Shown here piece after piece: positions 1 through 5,465 of a stretch of DNA of 5,549 nucleotides. Location: contig JALQUJ010000081.1 in the NCBI GenBank assembly GCA_023263825.1, positions 1 through 5,549 on the forward strand, written 5' to 3'. The translations under genes were made by a program, and so were the position numbers. A model generated the notes under the pieces. It saw nothing but the letters and a program-made list of their open reading frames with translations. It was not told where the DNA came from and did not search any database. Origin of the DNA: Porticoccus sp. (GTDB taxonomy: Bacteria; Pseudomonadota; Gammaproteobacteria; Pseudomonadales; Porticoccaceae). Every line of letters begins with the position of its first letter. The first letter of the stretch is position 1.

Positions 1-444
1 GCCTATAAGTACGCACTCTTTAATTTCATCCGGTGCTGCTACCGCAAGCGATACTTCAACCTCCTCTGCTTCAGATTCAGGCTCTGGCTCTGGCTCAACA
101 GCGTCTATTAGCACTGCAGGAATTTCTTCACCATTTTTTATGGGTACTTTTAGCAGCTCATCTTCAGATGCCTCTGTGGAAGCCATAATTATTGGCATTT
201 CAGCTCCAGTGCCAACCAACACTTTAGAAGAATCGAGCTTTGCATTTTCAGGCTTTGTGCTGCCGAGTTTCGAGATCTCAATCTCGCTGACCAAGACTAA
301 TCTTGTTTCATCTAAATCTGACCCACTACCCACAACCAATGGTTGTTGTGGAGCATTTTTACTCGACCGGTGATCGGACGACAAACTAAACCAGTAAAAA
401 CCGACTAGATTGACTAGCAAAAGCACCCAAAACAGCCACCTCAT
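1..444 (-). CDS. Membrane-anchored SPOR-type protein, N-terminal part (runs off left edge)
   Basis: The reading frame is open for 148 codons from the ATG at 444 to the window edge, so the C-terminus is missing. Residues 1-20 (MRWLFWVLLLVNLVGFYWF) form one hydrophobic segment that would act as a signal anchor, with the rest in the periplasm. A long polar, low-complexity linker follows, becoming very acidic near residues 114-128 with Glu-Pro dipeptides encoded by a short repeat at about 79-101. The visible part ends in ECVLIG, which resembles the Cys..LGPF opening of a SPOR domain, a peptidoglycan-binding fold. A gene of this kind often follows coaX in Pseudomonas relatives, which supports the call; the SPOR domain itself is not visible. 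The start lies 2 bp after the coaX stop, and GAGGGA inside the coaX end can serve as its ribosome binding site, so the gene is probably co-translated with birA-coaX. Confidence 0.7.
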   Translation of the reverse strand, partial: MRWLFWVLLLVNLVGFYWFSLSSDHRSSKNAPQQPLVVGSGSDLDETRLVLVSEIEISKLGSTKPENAKLDSSKVLVGTGAEMPIIMASTEASEDELLKVPIKNGEEIPAVLIDAVEPEPEPESEAEEVEVSLAVAAPDEIKECVLIG

Positions 445-446
445 GT

Positions 447-1172
447 TTATCCCTCAGAAACCACCAGCGCCAAACCATCCATAACCAACTCGGGCAAATA
501 ACACACCTGATCACTAAATACTGCCGACAAGTACTCGCCATCCCCCCCCGTAATAACTATCTTTGCACTACCCATATTAGATTTTAGGGATTCCGCCGCT
601 GACTCAATCAAAGCCTTGACCATTAATAAACTGCCATTAGTTACTGCTTGCCTGGTAGAACAACCAGGCTTAATGCTCGCCTTTGCCAGAAAATCCACCT
701 TTACCTGACTCGTACCCTCAAACAATACCTGACGCATCATCCCCAGCCCAGGCACAATATAACCACCAAGGTGCCGACCATCACCAACAAGGTCTACAGT
801 TAAAGCGCTTCCCGCATCAACAACAACACAAGGCTCATCAAACTGATTAAAGGCAGCAACAACCGATAACCAACGATCTACACCTAAAGTCTCCGGGTCT
901 TTGTAACCACAACTAACACCCGCAGCAATAGAGGTTGTTTTTGCCTCTTGCAGCAAGCAATCCCACTGACTGGCGTGTACTACAAATTGCTTAACAATTT
1001 CTTTGTTTGCGACACAAGATAAACGTATTTTATCTGGTGCCTGATGCTGCTTTAGACTAAGCAACCATGACCCAAGCTCTTCCTTTAACAAAGCACCTCG
1101 ATCAGTCACCATTTTATTTTGCAGTGTACGCCACTTAATTCGGGTGTTTCCTACATCAATCTCGAGGATCAT
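447..1172 (-). CDS. coaX: Type III pantothenate kinase CoaX
   Basis: This cytosolic enzyme phosphorylates pantothenate with ATP, the first step of CoA synthesis. At 241 aa it has the usual length for the family. The ASKHA-fold signatures are all present: DVGNT at residues 6-10 (phosphate-binding loop with the catalytic Asp), GVDR at 97-100, DAGSALTVD at 119-127, GGYIVPG at 136-142, NGS at 179-181 and ITGGDG at 207-212. The opening MILEIDVGNTRIKWR closely resembles the Pseudomonas CoaX N-terminus. Type III kinases are known to need a monovalent cation and to resist feedback by CoA, unlike the E. coli CoaA type. The ATG overlaps the birA TGA (ATGA, 4 bp), so translation is probably coupled; the G run at 1174-1182 lies where a Shine-Dalgarno would be. 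The ITGGDG motif is encoded across a run of eight G (542-549), a possible frameshift site. The frame is intact here and the identification is secure. Confidence 0.96.
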   Translation of the reverse strand: MILEIDVGNTRIKWRTLQNKMVTDRGALLKEELGSWLLSLKQHQAPDKIRLSCVANKEIVKQFVVHASQWDCLLQEAKTTSIAAGVSCGYKDPETLGVDRWLSVVAAFNQFDEPCVVVDAGSALTVDLVGDGRHLGGYIVPGLGMMRQVLFEGTSQVKVDFLAKASIKPGCSTRQAVTNGSLLMVKALIESAAESLKSNMGSAKIVITGGDGEYLSAVFSDQVCYLPELVMDGLALVVSEG

Positions 1173-2233
1173 TCCCCCCCCCGCAAACTTACTTCACCAC
1201 CACTGAAAGTTTTTATTTCACCATTAATTTCCAATCGCAATGCCCCGGAATGATCAACTCCCCGAGCAACACCTTCTACAGACTTATCCATTAACAATAG
1301 TGTGACAATTTCGTTCGCATACGCATCATATTGATGCCACTCATCTCTATAATGCTTAAAACCCAGCTCATGATATTTATCTAAAAGTAGTAAAAGCTCA
1401 TCAACAACAGCCCCGGCCAACTTATTCCGAGATGCGCCACCCTGACCTAACTCCACTAAATTAGCCCAGCCTTGATCAATACCTTCAGCATGGTTTTTAG
1501 ACATTGCCACATTAAGACCAACACCAATAATAATCTGACAAAACCCTGCAGGATCTCCTATCACCTCAAGCAAGATCCCACCAACTTTTCTTTTTTTCCA
1601 TAACAAATCATTAGGCCATTTAAGCTCTAAAGGTACTTTGCTCGCTGAAGGCTCTTGATTCGCTAATGACTCCTTATTTGCTGAAGACTCTTTATGTGCT
1701 GAGAGCTCTTTATGTGCTGAGGGCTCTACACCCATTCGCATTATTGCCTTTCGAACAGCAACGCCTACCGCCAGGCTCAAACCCTCTAAGGCGCTAACAC
1801 CACCGTCAAAACCCCACACCAGAGATAAATAAAGGTTACAACCATAGGGGCTTATCCAATCCCGACCGCGGCGACCCCGACCATTAGTTTGCTGTTCAGC
1901 CAAAATAACTAAACCTGATGAATGGGCCGACTCTGCTCTCTTTTTTGCAAGCTCATTAGTAGAAGTAACTGTTGCTTCAATATCGAGCTGCCTTAACATG
2001 CCTCTGGCCTTAGAAGAAAGCTGTTTATATACCATGCCATGAATTAACAAATCCAAGCCGCCAGCTACACGATAGCCACAGCCTTTTTGTGATTCAACAG
2101 GCAACCCTAGCGCCTCAACTTTCTGCATTTGCTTCCATATGGCCGTACGGGAAATCCCCAGCAACTTCCCAAGCTCTTCACCTGAGTGATATTCCCCATC
2201 ACTCAGTATTCGTAACAACTTATCCATTACCAT
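1169..2233 (-). CDS. birA: Bifunctional biotin protein ligase / biotin operon repressor BirA, with a repeat insert
   Basis: BirA makes biotinyl-5'-AMP from biotin and ATP and attaches biotin to a lysine of the AccB subunit of acetyl-CoA carboxylase; class II enzymes also repress biotin genes. Three domains are visible: an N-terminal winged helix (residues about 4-60, with GISRTAIWKQMQKVE as the recognition region), the catalytic core, and a C-terminal SH3-like domain (about 305-354, with GVARGVDHSGAL and GGEVSLR). Core motifs are TSTN (90-93), the biotinyl-AMP loop GRGRRGR (118-124), KWPND (205-209) and the KVGGILLEV strand holding the active-site Lys (216). Residues 170-199 are an extra insert of five hexapeptides in the loop just before KWPND; without it the protein would be 324 aa, close to E. 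coli BirA (321). The first Met (2233) and the third residue Met (2227) are both possible starts; the ribosome site favours 2227. Residue numbers here count from 2233. It overlaps coaX downstream. No BirA-type operator was found in this window. Confidence 0.95.
   Translation of the reverse strand: MVMDKLLRILSDGEYHSGEELGKLLGISRTAIWKQMQKVEALGLPVESQKGCGYRVAGGLDLLIHGMVYKQLSSKARGMLRQLDIEATVTSTNELAKKRAESAHSSGLVILAEQQTNGRGRRGRDWISPYGCNLYLSLVWGFDGGVSALEGLSLAVGVAVRKAIMRMGVEPSAHKELSAHKESSANKESLANQEPSASKVPLELKWPNDLLWKKRKVGGILLEVIGDPAGFCQIIIGVGLNVAMSKNHAEGIDQGWANLVELGQGGASRNKLAGAVVDELLLLLDKYHELGFKHYRDEWHQYDAYANEIVTLLLMDKSVEGVARGVDHSGALRLEINGEIKTFSGGEVSLRGGE
1637..1726 (-). repeat. Five-copy 18-bp tandem repeat inside birA
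   Basis: Five consecutive 18-bp units (1709-1726, 1691-1708, 1673-1690, 1655-1672, 1637-1654) each encode a hexapeptide: EPSAHK, ELSAHK, ESSANK, ESLANQ and EPSASK. The first two units differ at one base of 18; the third differs from the second at five, so the array decays towards its 3' end on the coding strand. The codons stay in frame because 18 is a multiple of three, so copy number can change without breaking birA. The next 18 bases (VPLELK) keep only a trace of the pattern and run into the conserved KWPND motif. The array falls in a surface loop by comparison with E. coli BirA, where a short turn joins a helix to the KWPND strand. Confidence 0.93.
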
Positions 2234-2239
2234 CCACTC
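2234..2239 (-). promoter_or_regulatory. Ribosome binding site of birA, favouring the second Met
   Basis: On the minus strand GAGTGG directly abuts the first ATG (2233-2231), which is too close for normal initiation. It stands 6 nt before the second in-frame ATG (2227-2225), which is a normal distance. Starting at 2227 gives MDKLLRILSDGEYHSGEEL, which fits the usual beginning of BirA winged-helix domains. The difference is only two residues. Confidence 0.5.
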
Positions 2240-2316
2240 ATAACGACATACTCACCAGACACCTTAAGTACAAAAAAGAAAATTACTAAATGCTAGGGTC
2301 CATCATATACGCCTAT

Positions 2317-3123
2317 TTAAAATAGAGACTCAAGATTACGCCATATAAAACGAGCACCTATAACTAACAGCAACACGGCAAAACCTATTCGCAAAATATG
2401 TGCTGGTAGCTGGTGGGCTAATTTAGCACCCCATTTGGCAGAAAATGCGCTGGCACACACAATACCGATAAAAGCTGGAAAATATATAAAGCCAAAAGCA
2501 CCGGCAGGCAAATCCGTAACCTGCCAGCCTTGAAATAAATAAGTAGAGGCACCACTAATAGCAATAGGCAAACCACAAGCAGCCGATGTAGCTACCGCAT
2601 TTTTCATAGGCACCTTAAACCAGGATAGCCCTGGCACAGAAAGTGAACCACCGCCAATTCCAAAGATACTCGAGACAAAACCAATCACAGCACCCATTAT
2701 GCTCTTTCCAACTACGCCAGGAATCGAGTGAACACCATCAGGCTGCAGTGAAAGCATCATTGTGGTCGCAACCACACAGAGAAAGGCACCAAAACACAAT
2801 TGCAAAACCGGGCCAGCAATACTGACAGCAAAAGTGGCGCCAAGGGCAGCACCTATCATAATCCCCGGCGTCAACCATATAACCACTGGCCACAAAACAG
2901 CCCTGCGTTTATGGTGAGCAAAAATGGAACTGATCGAGGTAACGACGATGGTAGCGAGGGATGTACCTATTGCCAGATGAGTTAGTACTTCAGGTGAGAA
3001 ACCCTGAGCGGCAAAAGTAAAAATAAGAATGGGGACAATAACAACACCACCACTCAATCCAAACAGACCACTGATTAGTCCGGCTACAATGCCAAGGCAT
3101 AAATAAAGCCCATAGATTTCCAT
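2317..3123 (-). CDS. TauE/SafE-family permease (anion export family, substrate unknown)
   Basis: This 268-aa inner-membrane protein belongs to the TauE/SafE (formerly DUF81) family, whose studied members move sulfite, sulfoacetate or other small organic anions. The family's internal duplication is clear: GLFGLSGGVVIVP at residues 19-31 is repeated as SIFGIGGGSLSVP at 152-164, and each copy is followed by a related segment (LAIGTSLATIV at 50-60, NAVATSAACGLPIA at 175-188). About eight hydrophobic segments can be seen, near 5-35, 45-68, 76-99, 105-125, 138-160, 176-195, 206-228 and 245-262. The length is normal. The ATG at 3123 has no convincing Shine-Dalgarno before it (the upstream bases are TTGGTTTTGA), so initiation may be weak. 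birA follows after 83 bp on the same strand with no hairpin terminator between, so read-through is possible. The divergent neighbour is matB, which raises malonate or a related acid as a substrate, but that is only inference. Confidence 0.88.
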   Translation of the reverse strand: MEIYGLYLCLGIVAGLISGLFGLSGGVVIVPILIFTFAAQGFSPEVLTHLAIGTSLATIVVTSISSIFAHHKRRAVLWPVVIWLTPGIMIGAALGATFAVSIAGPVLQLCFGAFLCVVATTMMLSLQPDGVHSIPGVVGKSIMGAVIGFVSSIFGIGGGSLSVPGLSWFKVPMKNAVATSAACGLPIAISGASTYLFQGWQVTDLPAGAFGFIYFPAFIGIVCASAFSAKWGAKLAHQLPAHILRIGFAVLLLVIGARFIWRNLESLF

Positions 3124-3159
3124 TCAAAACCAATAATATTTTAAGTTACTAAACCAGCA

Positions 3160-3179
3160 TTATGCCTGATATGGCATAA
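3160..3179. promoter_or_regulatory. Perfect 7+7 inverted repeat, possible operator of the permease gene
   Basis: TTATGCC (3160-3166) and GGCATAA (3173-3179) are exact reverse complements separated by 6 bp, the symmetry expected of a dimeric helix-turn-helix regulator site. It lies 37-56 bp upstream of the permease ATG. On the minus strand it overlaps a possible -10 (CATAAT, 3159-3164) and sits before a possible -35 (TTGCTC, 3184-3189), although their 19-bp spacing is long. A repressor bound here would block that promoter. No regulator gene is in the window and the motif was not matched to a known family. Confidence 0.4.
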
Positions 3180-3339
3180 ACATGAGCAACGGGATTTGTT
3201 TGGCAAAAAAAGAAATGAATAAAATTATGAATAACCCTACTAAAGACTATGAATGAACCCGTGAAATTGCCTATCATCTGCGCCAATGATGAATAATAGT
3301 TTCAAACAATAGTTCTTGGATTTAACCATCGAAAAGAAA

Positions 3340-3368
3340 TTGATTTAGATCTGCCATTTTTATGTATT
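3340..3368 (+). promoter_or_regulatory. matB: Weak candidate sigma-70 promoter for matB
   Basis: TTGATT at 3340-3345 matches four of six bases of the -35 consensus and is 17 bp from TGTATT at 3363-3368, which matches the -10 poorly. The AT-rich surroundings contain other partial matches (TATTTT 3365-3370, TATATT 3370-3375). The implied leader is about 65-70 nt. It is the best-placed pair I see, not a secure site. Confidence 0.25.
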
Positions 3369-3430
3369 TTATATTTGCACGCTTGGTAGAAGAGCCCACT
3401 TTAATTATTCGATTCGAGTTGTTCCAAGCA

Positions 3431-3436
3431 GGGGAG
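3431..3436 (+). promoter_or_regulatory. matB: Shine-Dalgarno of matB
   Basis: GGGGAG lies 5 nt before the ATG at 3442, a strong purine-rich site that fixes the matB start at MSNSN. There is no competing upstream start with a comparable site. Confidence 0.8.
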
Positions 3437-3441
3437 ATGAC

Positions 3442-4956
3442 ATGAGCAACAGTAATATTTATGAATTATTCTATTCCAAGTTTCCTTCTGACCCAGAAGC
3501 AGTATTTCTTGAACATGAACAAGGTAGCTTGCTTTACAGCCAAATCGAAAATGAAACAGGAAAACTGGCAGGCTTACTCAAGCAACTCGGCGTAAAAAAA
3601 GGAGACCGAGTTATTGTACAAGTGGACAAGTCTGCAGAAGCAGTATTGCTCTATCTTGCCTGCCTTCGTGTCGCCGCAATCTTTATACCCCTGAATACGG
3701 CGTATACCGCCGAAGAAGTTAAATATTTTATGGGTGATGCCAATCCCCATTTAATCGTTTGCCGGCCTCAAGACTATGAAACCATCGTAAAAAATGCCAA
3801 GGAACTAAATGTTCCCCATGTGATGACCCTTGATGAACAAGGTTGTGGCAGCTTAGCTGATGCAAAAGCCAGCGCTCCTATCAATACTAATACCGAACAC
3901 TGCTCAGTGAGTGATACTGCCTGTATCCTTTACACATCAGGTACCACTGGACGCCCTAAAGGTGCCATGCTGTCTCACGACAACCTGTCATCTAATGCGA
4001 AAGTACTTCACAGCTACTGGCACTGGGAAGCTGGAGACGTGCTACTTCATGCGCTTCCGATATTTCATGTTCACGGGCTATTTGTGGCACTACACTGCGC
4101 TCTATTAAATGGCTCAAAAGTTATCTTTCTTTCGAAGTTTTCATTACCGGCTATAAAAGAAAACCTTCCCCGCTCCACTGTGATGATGGGTGTACCCACC
4201 TTTTATGTTCGCCTACTGGAAGATCCAGAATTTACAACTGATATGTGCAACAACATGAGACTGTTTATTGCTGGATCAGCACCACTACTAGCAGAAACAT
4301 TTAAAGCGTTTGAAAATGTCAGTGGCCATAAAATTCTTGAACGTTACGGTATGACTGAGGCTGGAATGATTACCTCAAACCCATACGATGGTGATCGTAT
4401 TCCCAGCACTGTTGGCTTCCCTCTTCCTGAGGTATCTGCTCGTGTTGCTGATGACAAAGGCAATGAAATAGAACGAGGTGAAGTAGGTATCCTTGAGATT
4501 AAAGGGCCTAATGTTTTCCAGGGCTACTGGTGTATGCCCGAGAAAACCGCTGAAGAATTCCGTGATGACGGCTTTTTTATTACGGGTGATATGGCAACTA
4601 TGGATCAAGAAGGACGCATTAGTATTGTCGGCCGAGCAAAAGATCTGGTCATTTCCGGTGGTTACAACGTCTACCCCAAGGAAGTGGAGAATGCTATCGA
4701 TGAAATCGACGGTGTTAAAGAATCTGCGATTATTGGTGTTCCTCATCCTGATTTTGGAGAAGGTGTAACCGCAATTATCATCAAAGAAAGCCATTCTGAT
4801 ATTACCGAAGAAAATGTAATGTCTTACCTGAAGGAAAAAATTGCACGATTTAAACAACCGAATAAAATTTTCTTTTTAGATGAACTTCCACGCAACACTA
4901 TGGGTAAGATTCAGAAAAAGGCACTACGAGATACTTACCGGGATATTTATCAATAA
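3442..4956 (+). CDS. matB: Malonyl-CoA synthetase (malonate-CoA ligase), MatB type
   Basis: This cytosolic AMP-forming ligase converts malonate, ATP and CoA to malonyl-CoA via malonyl-AMP. The 504-aa length matches MatB. The N-terminus has the MatB-typical VQVDKSAEAVLLYLACLR (59-76) and PLNTAYT (83-89). The adenylate-forming core follows: phosphate loop YTSGTTGRPKG (164-174), HVHGLFVA (209-216), MGVPTFYVRLL (249-259), ERYGMTE (300-306), then SNPYDGDR (312-319), TGD (381-383) and GRAKDLVISGGYNVYPKEVE (397-416). The C-terminal domain ends in PRNTMGK with the catalytic Lys at 489. That site fits the PX4GK pattern seen in ligases switched off by lysine acetylation, so such control is plausible. 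The segment after ERYGMTE reads AGMITSNPY where rhizobial and Rhodopseudomonas MatB, as I recall them, have TNMNTSNPY; a slight substrate difference cannot be excluded. No malonyl-CoA decarboxylase (matA) or MatC carrier follows; the gene appears to be transcribed alone and ends at a terminator. Confidence 0.92.
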   Translation: MSNSNIYELFYSKFPSDPEAVFLEHEQGSLLYSQIENETGKLAGLLKQLGVKKGDRVIVQVDKSAEAVLLYLACLRVAAIFIPLNTAYTAEEVKYFMGDANPHLIVCRPQDYETIVKNAKELNVPHVMTLDEQGCGSLADAKASAPINTNTEHCSVSDTACILYTSGTTGRPKGAMLSHDNLSSNAKVLHSYWHWEAGDVLLHALPIFHVHGLFVALHCALLNGSKVIFLSKFSLPAIKENLPRSTVMMGVPTFYVRLLEDPEFTTDMCNNMRLFIAGSAPLLAETFKAFENVSGHKILERYGMTEAGMITSNPYDGDRIPSTVGFPLPEVSARVADDKGNEIERGEVGILEIKGPNVFQGYWCMPEKTAEEFRDDGFFITGDMATMDQEGRISIVGRAKDLVISGGYNVYPKEVENAIDEIDGVKESAIIGVPHPDFGEGVTAIIIKESHSDITEENVMSYLKEKIARFKQPNKIFFLDELPRNTMGKIQKKALRDTYRDIYQ

Positions 4957-4983
4957 CTTCACATAAACAAAACAATTAACAAC

Positions 4984-5005
4984 AAATGTAGGAAAAAATA
5001 CATTT
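4984..5005 (+). other. AT-rich inverted repeat downstream of matB
   Basis: AAATGTA (4984-4990) and TACATTT (4999-5005) are perfect complements around an 8-nt A-rich loop. The stem has only two G/C pairs and no following U run, so it is unlikely to terminate alone. It lies 27 nt after the matB stop and could pair in the 3' untranslated region just before the real terminator. Confidence 0.35.
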
Positions 5006-5011
5006 CATTTT

Positions 5012-5044
5012 AAAGGCCAGTTAATCAACCGGCCTTTATTCTTT
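5012..5044 (+). terminator. Intrinsic terminator of matB, possibly bidirectional
   Basis: AAAGGCC (5012-5018) pairs with GGCCTTT (5031-5037); inside, GTT/AAC can add three pairs around a four-base loop with one mismatch. The plus-strand tail is ATTCTTT (5038-5044). Read on the minus strand, the same stem ends in CCTTTAAAAT, so it could also stop transcripts coming from the rRNA side. It starts 56 nt after the matB stop. Confidence 0.75.
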
Positions 5045-5101
5045 AAGGTCACAGTCGCAACCCTCACCTAAACCCATTGTGTATTGACCCTTCACCTCCA
5101 T
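5036..5101 (-). CDS. Possible small ORF or gene remnant between the two terminators
   Basis: From the ATG at 5101 the minus strand encodes 21 residues starting MEVKGQYTMGLG and ending GCDCDLKE, with a TAA at 5036-5038 that touches the terminator stem. The same frame is open upstream to a TAA at 5135-5137, adding 11 basic and polar residues (APKKDSAKRNA). Codon choice (GGT four times, GAG, GAC, AAG) looks protein-like, and the Cys-Asp-Cys-Asp ending is distinctive. No clear ribosome site precedes the ATG. Upstream, an ATG at 5156 opens a 12-codon frame ending at TAG (5118-5120); losing one A from the six-A run (5124-5129) would join it to this frame as a 39-residue peptide, which hints at a frameshifted small gene. 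I do not recognise the sequence. It may instead be the remnant of a larger gene, or chance. Confidence 0.3.
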   Translation of the reverse strand: MEVKGQYTMGLGEGCDCDLKE

Positions 5102-5147
5102 GGCATTTCTTTTAGCACTATCCTTTTTTGGTGCTTAGGCCATTATA
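5100..5147 (-). promoter_or_regulatory. TATAAT box and imperfect hairpin upstream of the small ORF
   Basis: On the minus strand TATAAT (5147-5142) is a perfect -10 hexamer. The bases 17 bp upstream, ACTGGA, are a poor -35 and lie in the rRNA terminator stem. Just after it, ATGGC (5143-5139) can pair with GCCAT (5104-5100) and AGCAC (5135-5131) with GTGCT (5118-5114), with unequal internal loops. This could be the 5' end of a short transcript ending at the 5012-5037 hairpin, about 120 nt in all. The evidence is suggestive only. Confidence 0.25.
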
Positions 5148-5156
5148 GAAACACAT

Positions 5157-5192
5157 AAAAAAACTCCAGTACCTTACAGATACTGGAGTTTT
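5157..5192 (-). terminator. Intrinsic terminator of the rRNA operon
   Basis: A 12-bp perfect stem, AAAACTCCAGTA (5160-5171) with TACTGGAGTTTT (5181-5192), encloses a 9-nt loop. On the minus strand it ends in a run of seven T (5163-5157), and it begins about 10 nt after the 5S 3' end. This is a textbook Rho-independent terminator for the rRNA transcript; the opposite side has a shorter T run and could also act weakly on plus-strand transcripts. Confidence 0.9.
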
Positions 5193-5201
5193 ATATTTAA
5201 A

Positions 5202-5318
5202 TCCTGGCGATGACCTACTCTCACATGGGGAAGCCCCACACTACCATCGGCGATACATCGTTTCACTGCTGAGTTCGGGATGGGATCAGGTGGTACCAAT
5301 GTTCTATGGTCGCCAGGA
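5202..5318 (-). rRNA. rrf: 5S ribosomal RNA
   Basis: Read on the minus strand the sequence follows gammaproteobacterial 5S rRNA throughout: the 5' end CCTGGCGACCATAG, the conserved CCACCTGATCCCATCCCGAAC, GAAACGATGTATCGCCGATGG near the middle and GAGAGTAGG near the end. Helix I is complete, with CCTGGCGA at the 5' end pairing exactly with TCGCCAGG at the 3' end. The length of about 117 nt is normal. The exact mature ends could differ by one or two bases. It is the last gene of an rRNA operon transcribed leftwards. Confidence 0.96.
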
Positions 5319-5465
5319 AAACTGGTATGAATGCGAAGCGATCAGTGCGCTCGGGTAGAGGCAAGATCATTAGTGCTCCGTATTCAAATAGGGCGGTAAA
5401 AAATGTTAAAGCAACAAGTGTTATTCAAGATTCACATCTGTCCGATATGCAATCATTTCTATTAT
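5319..5465 (-). other. 23S-5S rRNA spacer
   Basis: About 147 bp separate the 23S 3' end from the 5S 5' end. No tRNA is present. A small bulged hairpin (GAGCG with CGCTT, about 5337-5356) lies before 5S and may belong to the processing structure. The 64-codon open frame that crosses it on the plus strand is antisense to rRNA and is not a gene. Confidence 0.75.

Larger units (their letters stand above)
3124..3441. other. Divergent intergenic region between the permease and matB
   Basis: This 318-bp AT-rich stretch must hold the promoters of two divergent genes. The permease side carries an inverted repeat (3160-3179). Four ATGAAT(A/G)A boxes lie at 3215, 3227, 3249 and 3289. On the matB side, TTGATT (3340-3345) and TGTATT (3363-3368) are 17 bp apart and could be a weak sigma-70 promoter. 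The only open frames are very short (3182-3256 and 3249-3296, plus strand) and lack ribosome sites. No tRNA or clear RNA gene was recognised. Confidence 0.6.

Noticed and set aside
140..373. Plus-strand open frame of 77 codons, Ser-rich
   Set aside because: It lies antisense to the SPOR-type gene, whose acidic and Ser/Glu-rich linker produces a Ser-rich reverse frame. It has no ribosome site and no recognisable domain.
2234..2316. Possible terminator or promoter between the permease gene and birA
   Set aside because: No stable stem with a T run is present, and no convincing -35/-10 pair was found, so the two genes may be co-transcribed but this is left open.
3182..3296. Two short plus-strand frames (3182-3256, 24 residues; 3249-3296, 15 residues) upstream of matB, the first starting ATGAGCAAC like matB itself
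   Set aside because: Neither has a Shine-Dalgarno, and the shared CATGAGCAAC with the matB start is only 10 bp. A leader peptide cannot be excluded but nothing supports it.
4375..4857. Minus-strand open frame of 160 codons inside matB
   Set aside because: It is entirely antisense to the conserved C-terminal half of matB; the translation is rich in Phe, Asn and His with no family motif, typical of a shadow frame.
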